Below, one piece after another: positions 56,432-64,000 of a stretch of 64,000 bases of DNA. The stretch covers positions 1-64,000 of the forward strand of contig NZ_FOVE01000007.1 of assembly GCF_900115065.1 (NCBI RefSeq). The letters run 5' to 3'. The stretch's first letter is position 1. Every line of letters starts with the position of its first letter. Position numbers and translations under genes: made by a program. This DNA comes from Formivibrio citricus (GTDB lineage Bacteria > Pseudomonadota > Gammaproteobacteria > Burkholderiales > Chitinibacteraceae). The notes below the pieces were generated by a model, which was not told where the DNA came from, made no database searches, and saw nothing but the letters and a program-made list of their open reading frames with translations.

Positions 56432-57624
56432 GCACCCTGCAATCACTCGTTCCGGCCAGTGCCCGCCCACGCCTGACAGCCATTCTGACCGGTTGGCTCG
56501 GGCCATCGGCGGCTTTGCTGGCGCGCAATGGCGAGCTGATCGCCGGCGCACCGACACCGCCCCGGAACGATTCCTGTCCGGTGAACTTCGAGCTGGAAGA
56601 GATCGGTCGCATCTACGCGCCAGGGTGCAAGCCGGAAACGCTGGTCCAGGCTGCCGCAATGATGGAATTGCTGCTGGACGCCTGGGCGCGCTACCAGATG
56701 GCAGCAGAGTTGCAGGAAGCCGTCGTCGAAGCCGACTACTCCGAGTTGATGGCGCGCAACGCGGAGTTGGCCGCATCGGAAGCGCGCTACAAGACCTTGT
56801 CGGAGCAACTCGAACAGCGCGTACGCGAGCAGGTCGCACAAATCGAGGCAGCCCAACGCCAGCTCTACCAAGCCGAAAAGCTGGCCTCGGTCGGCAGACT
56901 GGCGGCGGGGGTGGCGCACGAAATCAACAACCCGATCGGTTTCATCAAAAGCAACCTGACCACCGGCAAGGATTATGTCGGCCGCATCGGCAAGCTTGTC
57001 TCCGTCGTGCGCCAGAAAGACATGCAAACATTGTCCATCCTTTGGCAAAAGCTCGACATGGATTTCCTGCTGGAGGATTTCAGCGCCATGATCGATGAAA
57101 GCATCGATGGCGCAGAACGCATAGCGCGCATCGTGGCCGACCTCAAGGCCTTCTCCAACGTGGATCGGGCCGAAGAAGAAGTGGCCGACATCAACGAAAA
57201 CCTGCGTACCGTGGCGCGCATTGTTTCAGGGCAGCTTGCTGCCGGACAGCGGCTCGATCTCGATCTGCAACCCCTCCCCCCGACACTGTGCCTGCCCGCC
57301 TATCTCAACCAGGTTTTTCTCAACATGCTGACCAATGCACGCCAAGCCATAGCCGGCCATGGTGACGGATTCATCCGCATCTCCAGTCGGCAGGTGGGCA
57401 AGGAAGTGCTGATCCAGATTATCGACAACGGTTGCGGGATGAATGCCGATACACAGTCACACATTTTCGAGCCTTTCTTTACCACTCGCCCGCAGGGACA
57501 GGGAACTGGTTTAGGGCTGAGCGCAGCGCGCGACATCATCCAGGCACACGGCGGACAAATCGAAGTGGACAGCGTGCCTGGGCGCGGTGCGACCTTCACA
57601 ATCCGCCTGCCGGGGGGGCGATAA
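56428..57624 (+). CDS. Soluble histidine kinase with unrecognised N-terminal domain
   Basis: A 398-aa kinase. The first ~100 residues (LTAILTGWLGPSAALLARNG, FELEEIGRIYAPGCKPETLV) are a small unrecognised, perhaps roadblock- or GAF-like, domain. A long coiled coil precedes the DHp motif LAAGVAHEINNPIGFIKSN; the ATPase domain has FLNMLTNARQAI, IIDNGCGMNAD, FEPFFTTRPQGQGTGLGLS. It overlaps the GTPase gene by 4 bases. A roadblock-like fold would be notable beside an MglA-like GTPase, because MglB is a roadblock protein; this is only a suggestion. Confidence 0.88.
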   Translation: MSTLQSLVPASARPRLTAILTGWLGPSAALLARNGELIAGAPTPPRNDSCPVNFELEEIGRIYAPGCKPETLVQAAAMMELLLDAWARYQMAAELQEAVVEADYSELMARNAELAASEARYKTLSEQLEQRVREQVAQIEAAQRQLYQAEKLASVGRLAAGVAHEINNPIGFIKSNLTTGKDYVGRIGKLVSVVRQKDMQTLSILWQKLDMDFLLEDFSAMIDESIDGAERIARIVADLKAFSNVDRAEEEVADINENLRTVARIVSGQLAAGQRLDLDLQPLPPTLCLPAYLNQVFLNMLTNARQAIAGHGDGFIRISSRQVGKEVLIQIIDNGCGMNADTQSHIFEPFFTTRPQGQGTGLGLSAARDIIQAHGGQIEVDSVPGRGATFTIRLPGGR

Positions 57625-59861
57625 TGGCCAGCTACGCCTCTTTCTTTACCGGAGACAAGACCGAAAACACAGCACAGCCGGATGCAGCATCCCCCTACTG
57701 CATTCTGCTCGTGGACGACGAACCCAACGTACTGAAGGCCTTGCAGCGGGTTTTCCGGCAGGAACACTACCGCGTGCTGATGGCCGAGAATGGCGAGGCC
57801 GCGCTCAACATCCTGCGCAACCAGCCCTGCCAGATCGTGATCAGCGATTACATGATGCCGGGCATGGATGGCGCCAACCTGCTCAAACGCATCAAAAGCC
57901 TCTATCCGGAAACCATCCGCATCATGCTGACCGGCCACGCCGACACCGGCGCGGTCATGGGGGCCATCAACGAAGGCGCAGTCTACAAATTCATCCTCAA
58001 ACCCTGGAACGACGACGACCTGCGCGTGACGGTGGCACTGGCCCTGGAACAATTCGATCTGGCAAAAAAGAACCGGGTACTCACCCAGCAGAACGAACAG
58101 CAAACCCGCGAAATATCCGCCCTGGCACGAATGACGGTTTCCAACCGCAGCCAACTGGCCATCATGCTGCACAAGCGGGAGCTACTCAACGGCGCCCAGC
58201 TGCAGGAACTGCACCGCCTGCAATCCACGCGCAAGGAACCCATCATCAAGCTGCTGCTGGAAAAAGCCTGGGTTAGCGAAGCGCAGATTCGCGATCTTCT
58301 GGTCAAGCATTTGCTGATTCAGGAAATCGCGCTTCCTGAACAGAGCATCGACCCCGCAGTAGCCGCACTGATTCCGCAGAGCATGTGCATGCTGCAATGG
58401 GTTCTGCCGCTGCGGCTCGACGGGCGCAAGCTGACTCTGGCGATGGCCGACCCGCTGGACACGGGGCTGATCGACGACATCCGCTTCGCGACCGACCTGC
58501 AAGTGGAGCCGGTTCTGGCCAGTCATGCAGCCATCACCGCCAAGATACGCGAGACCTACGGCGAGGAAATCGACTTCAAGGAACTGGAAACCCTCGTCGG
58601 CTCGCCCGATCCTTACGAAGGGATCGAGGTCGTCATCGACGAGGAAAGCAGTGCTCCGCTGGAAGATTTGCTGCGGGAAACGGAGGAGCCCCCCGCCATT
58701 CGCCTGGTCAACGCCATCATCCTCGAAGCCATGCGCTTGGGTGCCAGCGACATCCACATCCAGCCGCGCATCAAGAGCGTGGTGGTGCGTTACCGCATCG
58801 ACGGCATCCTGATCGACAAGATCCAGATTCCGCACCAGCTACACCAGTCGCTGGTTTCCCGCATCAAGATCATGTCCGAACTGGATATTTCCGAACGGCG
58901 CCGCCCCCAAGACGGGCGCATCACGATCAAATCGCCGCTCAAGATTGTCGATTTGCGCGTCTCCACCCTGCCAACGATCAACGGCGAAAAAGTCGTGATG
59001 CGCCTGCTCGACCGCAATTCCGCCGTCCAGCGCATCGAACAACTTGGCCTCTCCGAGGGCGATCTGGCCAAGGTGCTGTGCATGATTTCCAAACCCCAGG
59101 GCATCATCCTGGCCACCGGTCCTACCGGCAGCGGCAAGACCACCACGCTGTATTCCCTGCTGCAGCACGACGCCACGCCAAGCAAGAACTACGTCACGAT
59201 CGAAGACCCGGTCGAGTACTACATGGACATGGCCGGACAGATATTGGTCAAGGAAAAGATCGGACTGAGCTTTCCGGTGATCTTGCGCTCGATCCTGCGC
59301 CAGGATCCGGACGTAATCCTGCTGGGCGAGATCCGCGATCTGGAAACCGCCGAAGTTGCCTTCCACGCGGCATTGACCGGCCACCAGGTTTTCTCCACGC
59401 TGCACACCAACTCGGCCATCGCCACCATTGCCCGCCTGCTCGACTTGGGGCTCAAGCCCTACGTCATCGCCACCGCGACCGAAGGCATCATCGCCCAGCG
59501 CCTGGTACGGCGCATCTGCCCGCATTGCAGCGAACCGGCGTTGCAAGATCCTGAAGTGGCCAAGCGCATGCGCTACACGCTTCCTCCGGATGGCATGCCG
59601 GGCTTTCGCGGCAAGGGGTGCGTGCAATGTCACGGCACAGGTTATCGCGGCCGGGTTGGTCTGTACGAGGTGCTGCACATGACCGACACCTTGCGCAACT
59701 TGGTTGGACAAGGTGCCAGCCTGCTGGAAATCACCGAAGCCACGCGCAACAGCGGGCAACGCACGCTGTTTGACGATGGTTTTGACAAAGTAAGGCAAGG
59801 GCTGACCACGCTGGATGAATTGCTGCGCGTTCTCGGCCCGATGCCGGTGGAGAATCCATGA
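57624..59861 (+). CDS. Receiver domain fused to PilB/GspE-type ATPase
   Basis: A 745-aa protein. A receiver domain (about 25-145, phospho-Asp75 in IVISDYMMPGMDG, KPWND) is followed by an MshEN/GspE-N region (about 170-310) and a complete secretion ATPase (about 345-740): SDIHIQPRIKSVVVRYRIDG, Walker A GPTGSGKTTT (499-508), the Walker B/Asp box DPDVILLGEIRD, FSTLHTN (His box) and a CxxC...CxxC zinc site (CPHC, CVQC). PilB/GspE ATPases power type IV pilus extension or type II secretion. The receiver fusion implies direct phosphorelay control. The start shares one base with the previous stop (TAATG). Confidence 0.93.
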   Translation: MASYASFFTGDKTENTAQPDAASPYCILLVDDEPNVLKALQRVFRQEHYRVLMAENGEAALNILRNQPCQIVISDYMMPGMDGANLLKRIKSLYPETIRIMLTGHADTGAVMGAINEGAVYKFILKPWNDDDLRVTVALALEQFDLAKKNRVLTQQNEQQTREISALARMTVSNRSQLAIMLHKRELLNGAQLQELHRLQSTRKEPIIKLLLEKAWVSEAQIRDLLVKHLLIQEIALPEQSIDPAVAALIPQSMCMLQWVLPLRLDGRKLTLAMADPLDTGLIDDIRFATDLQVEPVLASHAAITAKIRETYGEEIDFKELETLVGSPDPYEGIEVVIDEESSAPLEDLLRETEEPPAIRLVNAIILEAMRLGASDIHIQPRIKSVVVRYRIDGILIDKIQIPHQLHQSLVSRIKIMSELDISERRRPQDGRITIKSPLKIVDLRVSTLPTINGEKVVMRLLDRNSAVQRIEQLGLSEGDLAKVLCMISKPQGIILATGPTGSGKTTTLYSLLQHDATPSKNYVTIEDPVEYYMDMAGQILVKEKIGLSFPVILRSILRQDPDVILLGEIRDLETAEVAFHAALTGHQVFSTLHTNSAIATIARLLDLGLKPYVIATATEGIIAQRLVRRICPHCSEPALQDPEVAKRMRYTLPPDGMPGFRGKGCVQCHGTGYRGRVGLYEVLHMTDTLRNLVGQGASLLEITEATRNSGQRTLFDDGFDKVRQGLTTLDELLRVLGPMPVENP

Positions 59862-61330
59862 CAGATTCACTTTTCAACTGGGATACCCGTTTCGATACCG
59901 GCTTTGCCGAAATAGATCAGCAACACCGGTATCTCTTTGAACTGGTCAACAAGCTGCATGCCCTGACCCAGCGATCATGCGCGCCTGATGAATACCTGCG
60001 CATCCTGGACGCCCTGACCCAATATGCAATCGCCCACTTCGGGCTGGAAGACAGCATCATGCGCTCGGCCGGATGCGATCCGTTTTTCGTGGACGAACAT
60101 CGGCACGAACATGGCTTGTTCATCCGGCAATTGAGCGATGCCCGTGCCGAAGCCCGGTCATCCAGTCATGAGCATGCAGGCAAACTGCTGCAGTATCTTC
60201 TTTCCTGGCTGACCTACCATGTGCTCGACATGGATCAGCGCATGGCGCGCCAGGTTATCGCCATCCAGCATGGTACCGAGCCGCACCAGGCATTGCTCCA
60301 GACGCTCGCCCCGCCGCCCGCATCCGCGCCATTGCTGCTGGATTCCCTGCGTCGCCTGCATGCGCAGTTCATAGGAATTAAGGAAAACCTGCAGGCAGCA
60401 AAAAATTCGCTGAAACAGGAAGTCGCAAAACGTACGGAGCAGCTGGTCGCGGCGAACCAATCCTTGCAAGAAGAACTCGAAAAGCAGCACGCCTTGTTGC
60501 TGCAACTGGAAAAGACACAGGAACAGTTATTGCAACAGGAAAAACTGGCGGCCATTGGCCAGCTTGCCGCCGGCGTGGCTCATGAAATCAACAATCCGGT
60601 CGGCTTCGTCAATTCCAATCTCGGATCTTTGCGCAGCTATGTCGTTTCACTCCTGAAACTCCTTGATGAATACGAAGCCCAGGAACGCTTCCTGCTGCCG
60701 GAAACACCAGGGAAAGCGCGTCTTGCCGCCATCAAGAAGGAAATCGATCTACCCTTCCTGCGTCAGGATGTCATTGATCTGCTCAACGAATCGGAGGAAG
60801 GGCTGGAGCGCGTCAAGAAGATCGTGCAGGACCTGAAAGGCTTTGCCCGTACCGGCGAAACGCAGTGGCAGGACGTCGACCTGCATCAGGGGCTGGAAAG
60901 CACCATCAACGTGGCCTGGAACGAAATCAAATACAAGGCGGAACTGGACCGGCAATATGGCAAGCTGCCGCCCGTGCACTGCATCCCGGCCCAGATCAAT
61001 CAGGTTTTCATGAACCTTCTGGTCAACGCAGCACAATCCATAGATGGCATGGGCAGAATCACCCTGCGAACGTGGCAGGAAGGCGAACGGGTTTGCATCG
61101 AAATCAGCGACAACGGCAAAGGCATGTCCCCGGAAATACTGGCACGCATTTTCGAACCCTTCTACACGACCAAGCCAGCAGGGCAAGGCACGGGGCTGGG
61201 CTTGCCGCTCTCGCGGGAAATCGTCCACAAGCACGGCGGGGCGATCGAGGTGGACAGCACCGAAGGCAAGGGAACCCGCTTCCGGGTCTGGCTGCCCGTC
61301 ACGGGGCCAGCGAACGGCACCTCGTCATAG
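59858..61330 (+). CDS. Hemerythrin-domain histidine kinase
   Basis: A 490-aa kinase. The N-terminal bacteriohemerythrin (about 8-135) has the full diiron ligand set by position: His23, His60, Glu64, His81, His85, His121 and Asp126. A coiled coil (about 165-230) leads to the DHp motif LAAGVAHEINNPVGFVNSN and an ATPase domain with FMNLLVNAAQSI, ISDNGKGMSPEIL and IFEPFYTTKPAGQGTGLGLP. It probably senses oxygen or redox state. It overlaps the ATPase gene by 4 bases and its stop is the first base set of the repeat at 61329. Confidence 0.93.
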   Translation: MTDSLFNWDTRFDTGFAEIDQQHRYLFELVNKLHALTQRSCAPDEYLRILDALTQYAIAHFGLEDSIMRSAGCDPFFVDEHRHEHGLFIRQLSDARAEARSSSHEHAGKLLQYLLSWLTYHVLDMDQRMARQVIAIQHGTEPHQALLQTLAPPPASAPLLLDSLRRLHAQFIGIKENLQAAKNSLKQEVAKRTEQLVAANQSLQEELEKQHALLLQLEKTQEQLLQQEKLAAIGQLAAGVAHEINNPVGFVNSNLGSLRSYVVSLLKLLDEYEAQERFLLPETPGKARLAAIKKEIDLPFLRQDVIDLLNESEEGLERVKKIVQDLKGFARTGETQWQDVDLHQGLESTINVAWNEIKYKAELDRQYGKLPPVHCIPAQINQVFMNLLVNAAQSIDGMGRITLRTWQEGERVCIEISDNGKGMSPEILARIFEPFYTTKPAGQGTGLGLPLSREIVHKHGGAIEVDSTEGKGTRFRVWLPVTGPANGTSS

Positions 61331-61470
61331 AACATGTTCACGATCTGTCGCGAGAAGCCGTCAGCGGGGTGAAGTGCAGCGCAGGAACCGGAGTTTATGC
61401 GGATAAATGAGGATTCCGAGCAGCACATGAGCCCCGATCACGGTTTCGCAGCAAGCTTGTGAACAGGTTC
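61329..61470. repeat. Dispersed palindromic element, copy 2
   Basis: In reverse complement it matches 48372-48504. Its ends (AGAACATGTTCACGATCTGT; inverted ATGAACCTGTTCACAAGCTT) are imperfect terminal inverted repeats. TTTAT/ATAAA forms an apex hairpin. It fills the whole space between the stop codons of two convergent genes (61330 and 61469) and contributes to both stops. A folded 3' end or bidirectional terminator role is inferred. Confidence 0.8.
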
Positions 61471-61903
61471 ATAGGACCTGGTGGTCCGCCATTTTCCTCA
61501 GCACCGCCGGCAATCCCCAACGCAACCAGACGCGCCATTGGCGCAGGATCTCCGCCGGGGCGCAGTCCGGCCAGAGCAGCACATCCTGACGTCCGGCGGC
61601 ATGGCGCAAATGCAGCACGATCAGTTTGGAAACAATGCGCGATGAGGGCAGACATTCGGCTTCGAGGCGTTCGCCGGAGGCCATGAAGACTGCCACGCGC
61701 CCTTCCGGGAGCGCTTGCAGGGAAATGACTTCAGGAGTGGAGCGCAGGCAGTGCCAGAGGCCATGCAGGATCACCGCAGCCAACGCTGCTGCGCGCCACG
61801 GCATCGGCAAGAGGCAGGCCACGCCCGCCGCAGCCAGATGCAAACCGATCAGGCCGTAGCGTGCGAAGCGCGAGGGAGAAAGAAGCAGCGGAGCGGGAAT
61901 CAC
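61469..61903 (-). CDS. YgfX/CptA-like membrane protein
   Basis: A 144-aa protein with two adjacent N-terminal helices (about 15-50), then a soluble beta-rich part and the tail LRQWRVWLRWGLPAVLRKM, the architecture of YgfX (formerly called CptA). In E. coli YgfX works with SdhE (YgfY), which is not adjacent here. The start is a GTG that overlaps the preceding gene's stop (GTGA). The assignment rests on layout and is moderate. Confidence 0.6.
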   Translation of the reverse strand: MIPAPLLLSPSRFARYGLIGLHLAAAGVACLLPMPWRAAALAAVILHGLWHCLRSTPEVISLQALPEGRVAVFMASGERLEAECLPSSRIVSKLIVLHLRHAAGRQDVLLWPDCAPAEILRQWRVWLRWGLPAVLRKMADHQVL

Positions 61904-62592
61904 TCTGCGATCTGGATGGTGCCCCGCACAGTCACGTTCACGCGGCTTTCTCCGCCTTCGACCGGTGCAGGCGCTGCCGGTGCAGATTTCATCAGGGAGT
62001 AATTTGCAGCATAGGGCATCGGGTTTGCCGCATTGCTGCTGATATTCAGGTTCAGCAGTTTCCACCCCTTGCCACCCATTGATTTTTGCAGCAATGAGGC
62101 ACGGCTGCGAAATGCCTGAACCCCCTCTTCGATCAGGGCATCTTCGGCTTTTTTACGCGCCAAATCCGACACGCCGTAACGAATCTCCGCCAGTTGTAAT
62201 GGCGTTCCGCTCTGCGGTTTTTGCAGATTGCCAATCAGGCGCGACAAAACGGGAAAATCCTTGGAGCTCAAGCGCAATTCCCCCCGGCTGCGCCATCCCT
62301 CTTGTTGCTGGCTTTTGTTGTAAACCGGGAAAGTGGAATAGGCTGTACGTACCGATTGCATCGCCCCGCTCTCCCTGGCTTGCTTCACGCCCGCAGCAAG
62401 TGCCCGGTTCACTTGCTCTGCCAGCCTGGCTGGATCGTGATCGCTTAATTCTACAAACAACGTGGCATACGCCACATCGTTCGCCACTTCACGGCTTGCC
62501 GTGGTATTGAAGTTGACGACATTGGTGCGCGGTTCTTCGGCAAAACAGAACGTGGACAGTGGCAACAGCAGACAGACAGCAAGCTTTTTCAT
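61900..62592 (-). CDS. Periplasmic SIMPL-domain (DUF541) protein
   Basis: A 230-aa secreted protein: signal peptide MKKLAVCLLLPLSTFCFAEE, then VVNFNTTASREVANDVAYAT, VRTAYSTFPVYNKSQQQEGW, RSRGELRLSSKDFPVLSRLI and RKKAEDALIEEGVQAFRSRA, all typical of SIMPL/DUF541 proteins (YggE-like). Members are linked to oxidative or envelope stress. It overlaps the YgfX-like gene by 4 bases. Confidence 0.88.
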   Translation of the reverse strand: MKKLAVCLLLPLSTFCFAEEPRTNVVNFNTTASREVANDVAYATLFVELSDHDPARLAEQVNRALAAGVKQARESGAMQSVRTAYSTFPVYNKSQQQEGWRSRGELRLSSKDFPVLSRLIGNLQKPQSGTPLQLAEIRYGVSDLARKKAEDALIEEGVQAFRSRASLLQKSMGGKGWKLLNLNISSNAANPMPYAANYSLMKSAPAAPAPVEGGESRVNVTVRGTIQIAE

Positions 62593-62646
62593 GGCAATAC
62601 TCCGTTTGTGATGGCGTCCTGATGAATTGAGCCGGGATTTACCAGT

Positions 62647-62705
62647 CCGTTCGCCTTGAGCCTGTCGAAATGCCGTTCATGGTTCGACAAGCTCTCCACG
62701 AACGG
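62647..62705. repeat. REP-like imperfect palindrome
   Basis: CCGTTCGCCTTGAGCCTGTC (then GAA) is mirrored by TTCGACAAGCTCTCCACGAA (then CGG) around a 13-base loop. The arm pattern CCGTTCG-ccttGAGC-ctGTCGAA is a repeat I recall as widespread in betaproteobacterial intergenic DNA. Confidence 0.65.
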
Positions 62706-62757
62706 TTTTCCGTGCCGAATTGCGACAGACGGGAACGCTGGTTGGGAGAAATCCGTC

Positions 62758-63117
62758 TTAGTGATAACCGTGATCGGAAGGCGTGTTATGGATGTCCTCG
62801 GAAACGCAATCCATCACGCCAAGATGGATTTCCACGTCGAACCATTCCCAGAACAGCTTGAGGTTGCGCTTCTGCGGCCACAGTTGTTCATCCGAGACCC
62901 ACGAAGCCAGTTCCATCTCGAAGAGTTTGTCGGCGATATCGTCCACATGGGCAATGCCATCTTCCTGCTCGACCGATTCAGGAATCAGCACCACGGTGCA
63001 ATCGCTGCGCATTTCGTCGAGCGTCAGCACAATGTCGTTGCCGGGCAGATTGTTGAGCCAGTCCAGAAACGGCTGCTTGGGCTTAAGGACGGCGGCCGAG
63101 CGATCTACGATGAACAT
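62758..63117 (-). CDS. Small hypothetical acidic protein
   Basis: A 119-aa soluble protein, MFIVDRSAAVLKPKQPFLDW, LNNLPGNDIVLTLDEMRSDC and LKLFWEWFDVEIHLGVMDCV. It is acidic, without signal peptide or membrane segment. I do not recognise it. GGAG is upstream of the ATG. It lies downstream of rnr on the same strand. Confidence 0.7.
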   Translation of the reverse strand: MFIVDRSAAVLKPKQPFLDWLNNLPGNDIVLTLDEMRSDCTVVLIPESVEQEDGIAHVDDIADKLFEMELASWVSDEQLWPQKRNLKLFWEWFDVEIHLGVMDCVSEDIHNTPSDHGYH

Positions 63118-63196
63118 CGAAAAACTCCTGTGTTGTTGCTTGTTTCAAAGGCCGGAGGGTAACACGCTCCGGCAAATTTGGACGAACGTCTCCAAC

Positions 63197-63363
63197 CTAC
63201 TGGTCAGTCACACAGATTCTGCCATGTTCGTCACGCTCTGCGTCCCCATTCGCTTTGTCGCTCATCCTCGCCATAGCCGTGCTATGGCTGCGGTTCGCTC
63301 CGCACGCATGGGGCGCAGGTGTGCGCCTCGCCATCCACGCAAACCTGCATGACTGACTACTAG
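63197..63363. repeat. Palindromic MITE-like element overlapping the rnr stop
   Basis: CTACTGGTCAGTCA (63197-63210) is mirrored by TGACTGACTACTAG (63350-63363) with two mismatches. Inner stems CTGCGTCCCCAT / ATGGGGCGCAG and an apex hairpin GCCATAGC-CGT-GCTATGGC make a near-complete palindrome of about 165 bp with no gene. Its right end includes the rnr stop codon (63360-63362). Confidence 0.7.
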
Positions 63364-64000
63364 CGCCGCCCGGGCTTGCGTCCGCCCTTTCTTTCTGCCG
63401 GCTTGGGTGTCCGCACGTCATCAGCCGGCGGATTCACCAACACGAAGTCGATCTTGCTCGACTCCATGTCCACACGCGCCACCTTGACGTGTACGCGGTC
63501 GGTCATGCGGTAGACGCGGCCGCTGCGCTCACCCTTGAGCTCGTGCCGCACTTCGTCGTAGTGGTAGTAATCCGCACCCAATTCAGAGATATGCACCAAG
63601 CCTTCTACATACACGCCTTCGAGCAGCACGAAGAGACCGAAACTCGTGACCGATGACACCACGCCTTCGAATTCTTCACCGATCTTGTCCTGCATGTAGT
63701 AGCACTTGAGCCAGTTTTCCACGTCGCGGCTCGCCTCGTCGGCGCGGCGCTCGGTCATGGAAGTTTGCTCGCCGAGTTGCGTCCACTTGTAGGCCGGCTT
63801 GTATTTCTTGCCGGCCAGGATCGCCTTGATGGTGCGATGAACCAGCAAATCGGGATAGCGGCGGATCGGCGAGGTGAAGTGGGTGTAGGCTTCGTAGCCC
63901 AGCCCGAAGTGGCCCACGTTGTCCGGACTGTAGACGGCCTGCTGCAGCGAGCGCAGCAGCATGGTCTGCAGCAGCGGCGCGTCGGGGCGGTCCTTGATCT
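63360..64000 (-). CDS. rnr: Ribonuclease R, C-terminal part (cut by window edge)
   Basis: About 213 codons of RNase R, the 3'-5' exoribonuclease that degrades structured RNA. The visible part begins IKDRPDAPLLQTMLLRSLQQ and includes HFTSPIRRYPDLLVHRTIKA (end of the RNB catalytic domain), SFGLFVLLEGVYVEGLVHIS (S1 domain) and a basic Lys/Arg/Gly-rich tail ending in GGRKPGRR. The N-terminal part lies beyond base 64000. The stop is inside the palindromic element at 63197-63363. Confidence 0.95.
   Translation of the reverse strand, partial: IKDRPDAPLLQTMLLRSLQQAVYSPDNVGHFGLGYEAYTHFTSPIRRYPDLLVHRTIKAILAGKKYKPAYKWTQLGEQTSMTERRADEASRDVENWLKCYYMQDKIGEEFEGVVSSVTSFGLFVLLEGVYVEGLVHISELGADYYHYDEVRHELKGERSGRVYRMTDRVHVKVARVDMESSKIDFVLVNPPADDVRTPKPAERKGGRKPGRR

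Noticed and set aside
61329-61340. GAACATGTTC as another LexA-like box
   Set aside because: The spacing is N2 rather than N4, and it is the end of the dispersed palindromic element.

Overview
The window is GC-rich, densely coded chromosomal DNA of a Gram-negative bacterium. Split ArnA-type lipid A modification genes, QueF of the long type, ferrochelatase, DnaB, LigA, FtsB, RNase R and many PAS, HD-GYP and GGDEF signalling proteins point to a betaproteobacterium, most likely of the order Rhodocyclales (inferred from gene content and style; no 16S or tRNA gene is present). No rRNA, tRNA, CRISPR array or complete insertion sequence was recognised.

Layout. 1-4282: pyruvate kinase (cut by the window edge), siroheme synthase cysG, a LexA-family repressor under two GAAC-N4-GTTC boxes, queF and msrA. 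4506-10267: an L-Ara4N lipid A pathway in the order arnT-arnB-arnC-formyltransferase-decarboxylase, with the two ArnA activities on separate genes. 10353-14287: cytochrome b561, an RhlE-type RNA helicase, and a C4-dicarboxylate symporter behind a near-perfect sigma-54 promoter. 14375-18427 (minus): an ABC-2 exporter with its HlyD partner, then azlCD. 18843-23176: zorA-zorB-zorC of a type I Zorya-like anti-phage system with no zorD beside it. 23202-31787: aminotransferase/MarR pair, cupin, dnaB, ratA-rnfH, DUF4124 protein, M61 peptidase, diguanylate cyclase, Nudix hydrolase. 32298-44893: a degenerate histidine kinase, ligA, ftsB, a MocR regulator, PhzF-like protein, mnmD-anmK, arginase, membrane proteins. 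45028-52453: hemH, a two-component pair, purU, trmL, an MscS channel and an AEC transporter.

52580-61330 is the most unusual block. Seven co-directional, mostly overlapping genes encode three histidine kinases (one with PAS, one with hemerythrin), a REC-HD-GYP protein, a stand-alone REC protein, an MglA-like small GTPase and a receiver domain fused to a PilB/GspE-type ATPase. It looks like one phosphorelay that could couple oxygen or redox sensing to c-di-GMP breakdown, a polarity-type GTPase and a secretion or pilus motor. The window ends with a YgfX-like protein, a SIMPL protein, a small unknown protein and the 3' part of rnr.

Several palindromic, MITE-like intergenic elements are scattered through the window (4281, 18560, 48372, 61329, 62647, 63197). 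Three of them abut or supply the stop codon of the neighbouring gene. Operator-like palindromes or direct repeats were seen before lexA, dctA, the marR pair, the MocR gene, the DUF4395 gene and the OmpR-type regulator.
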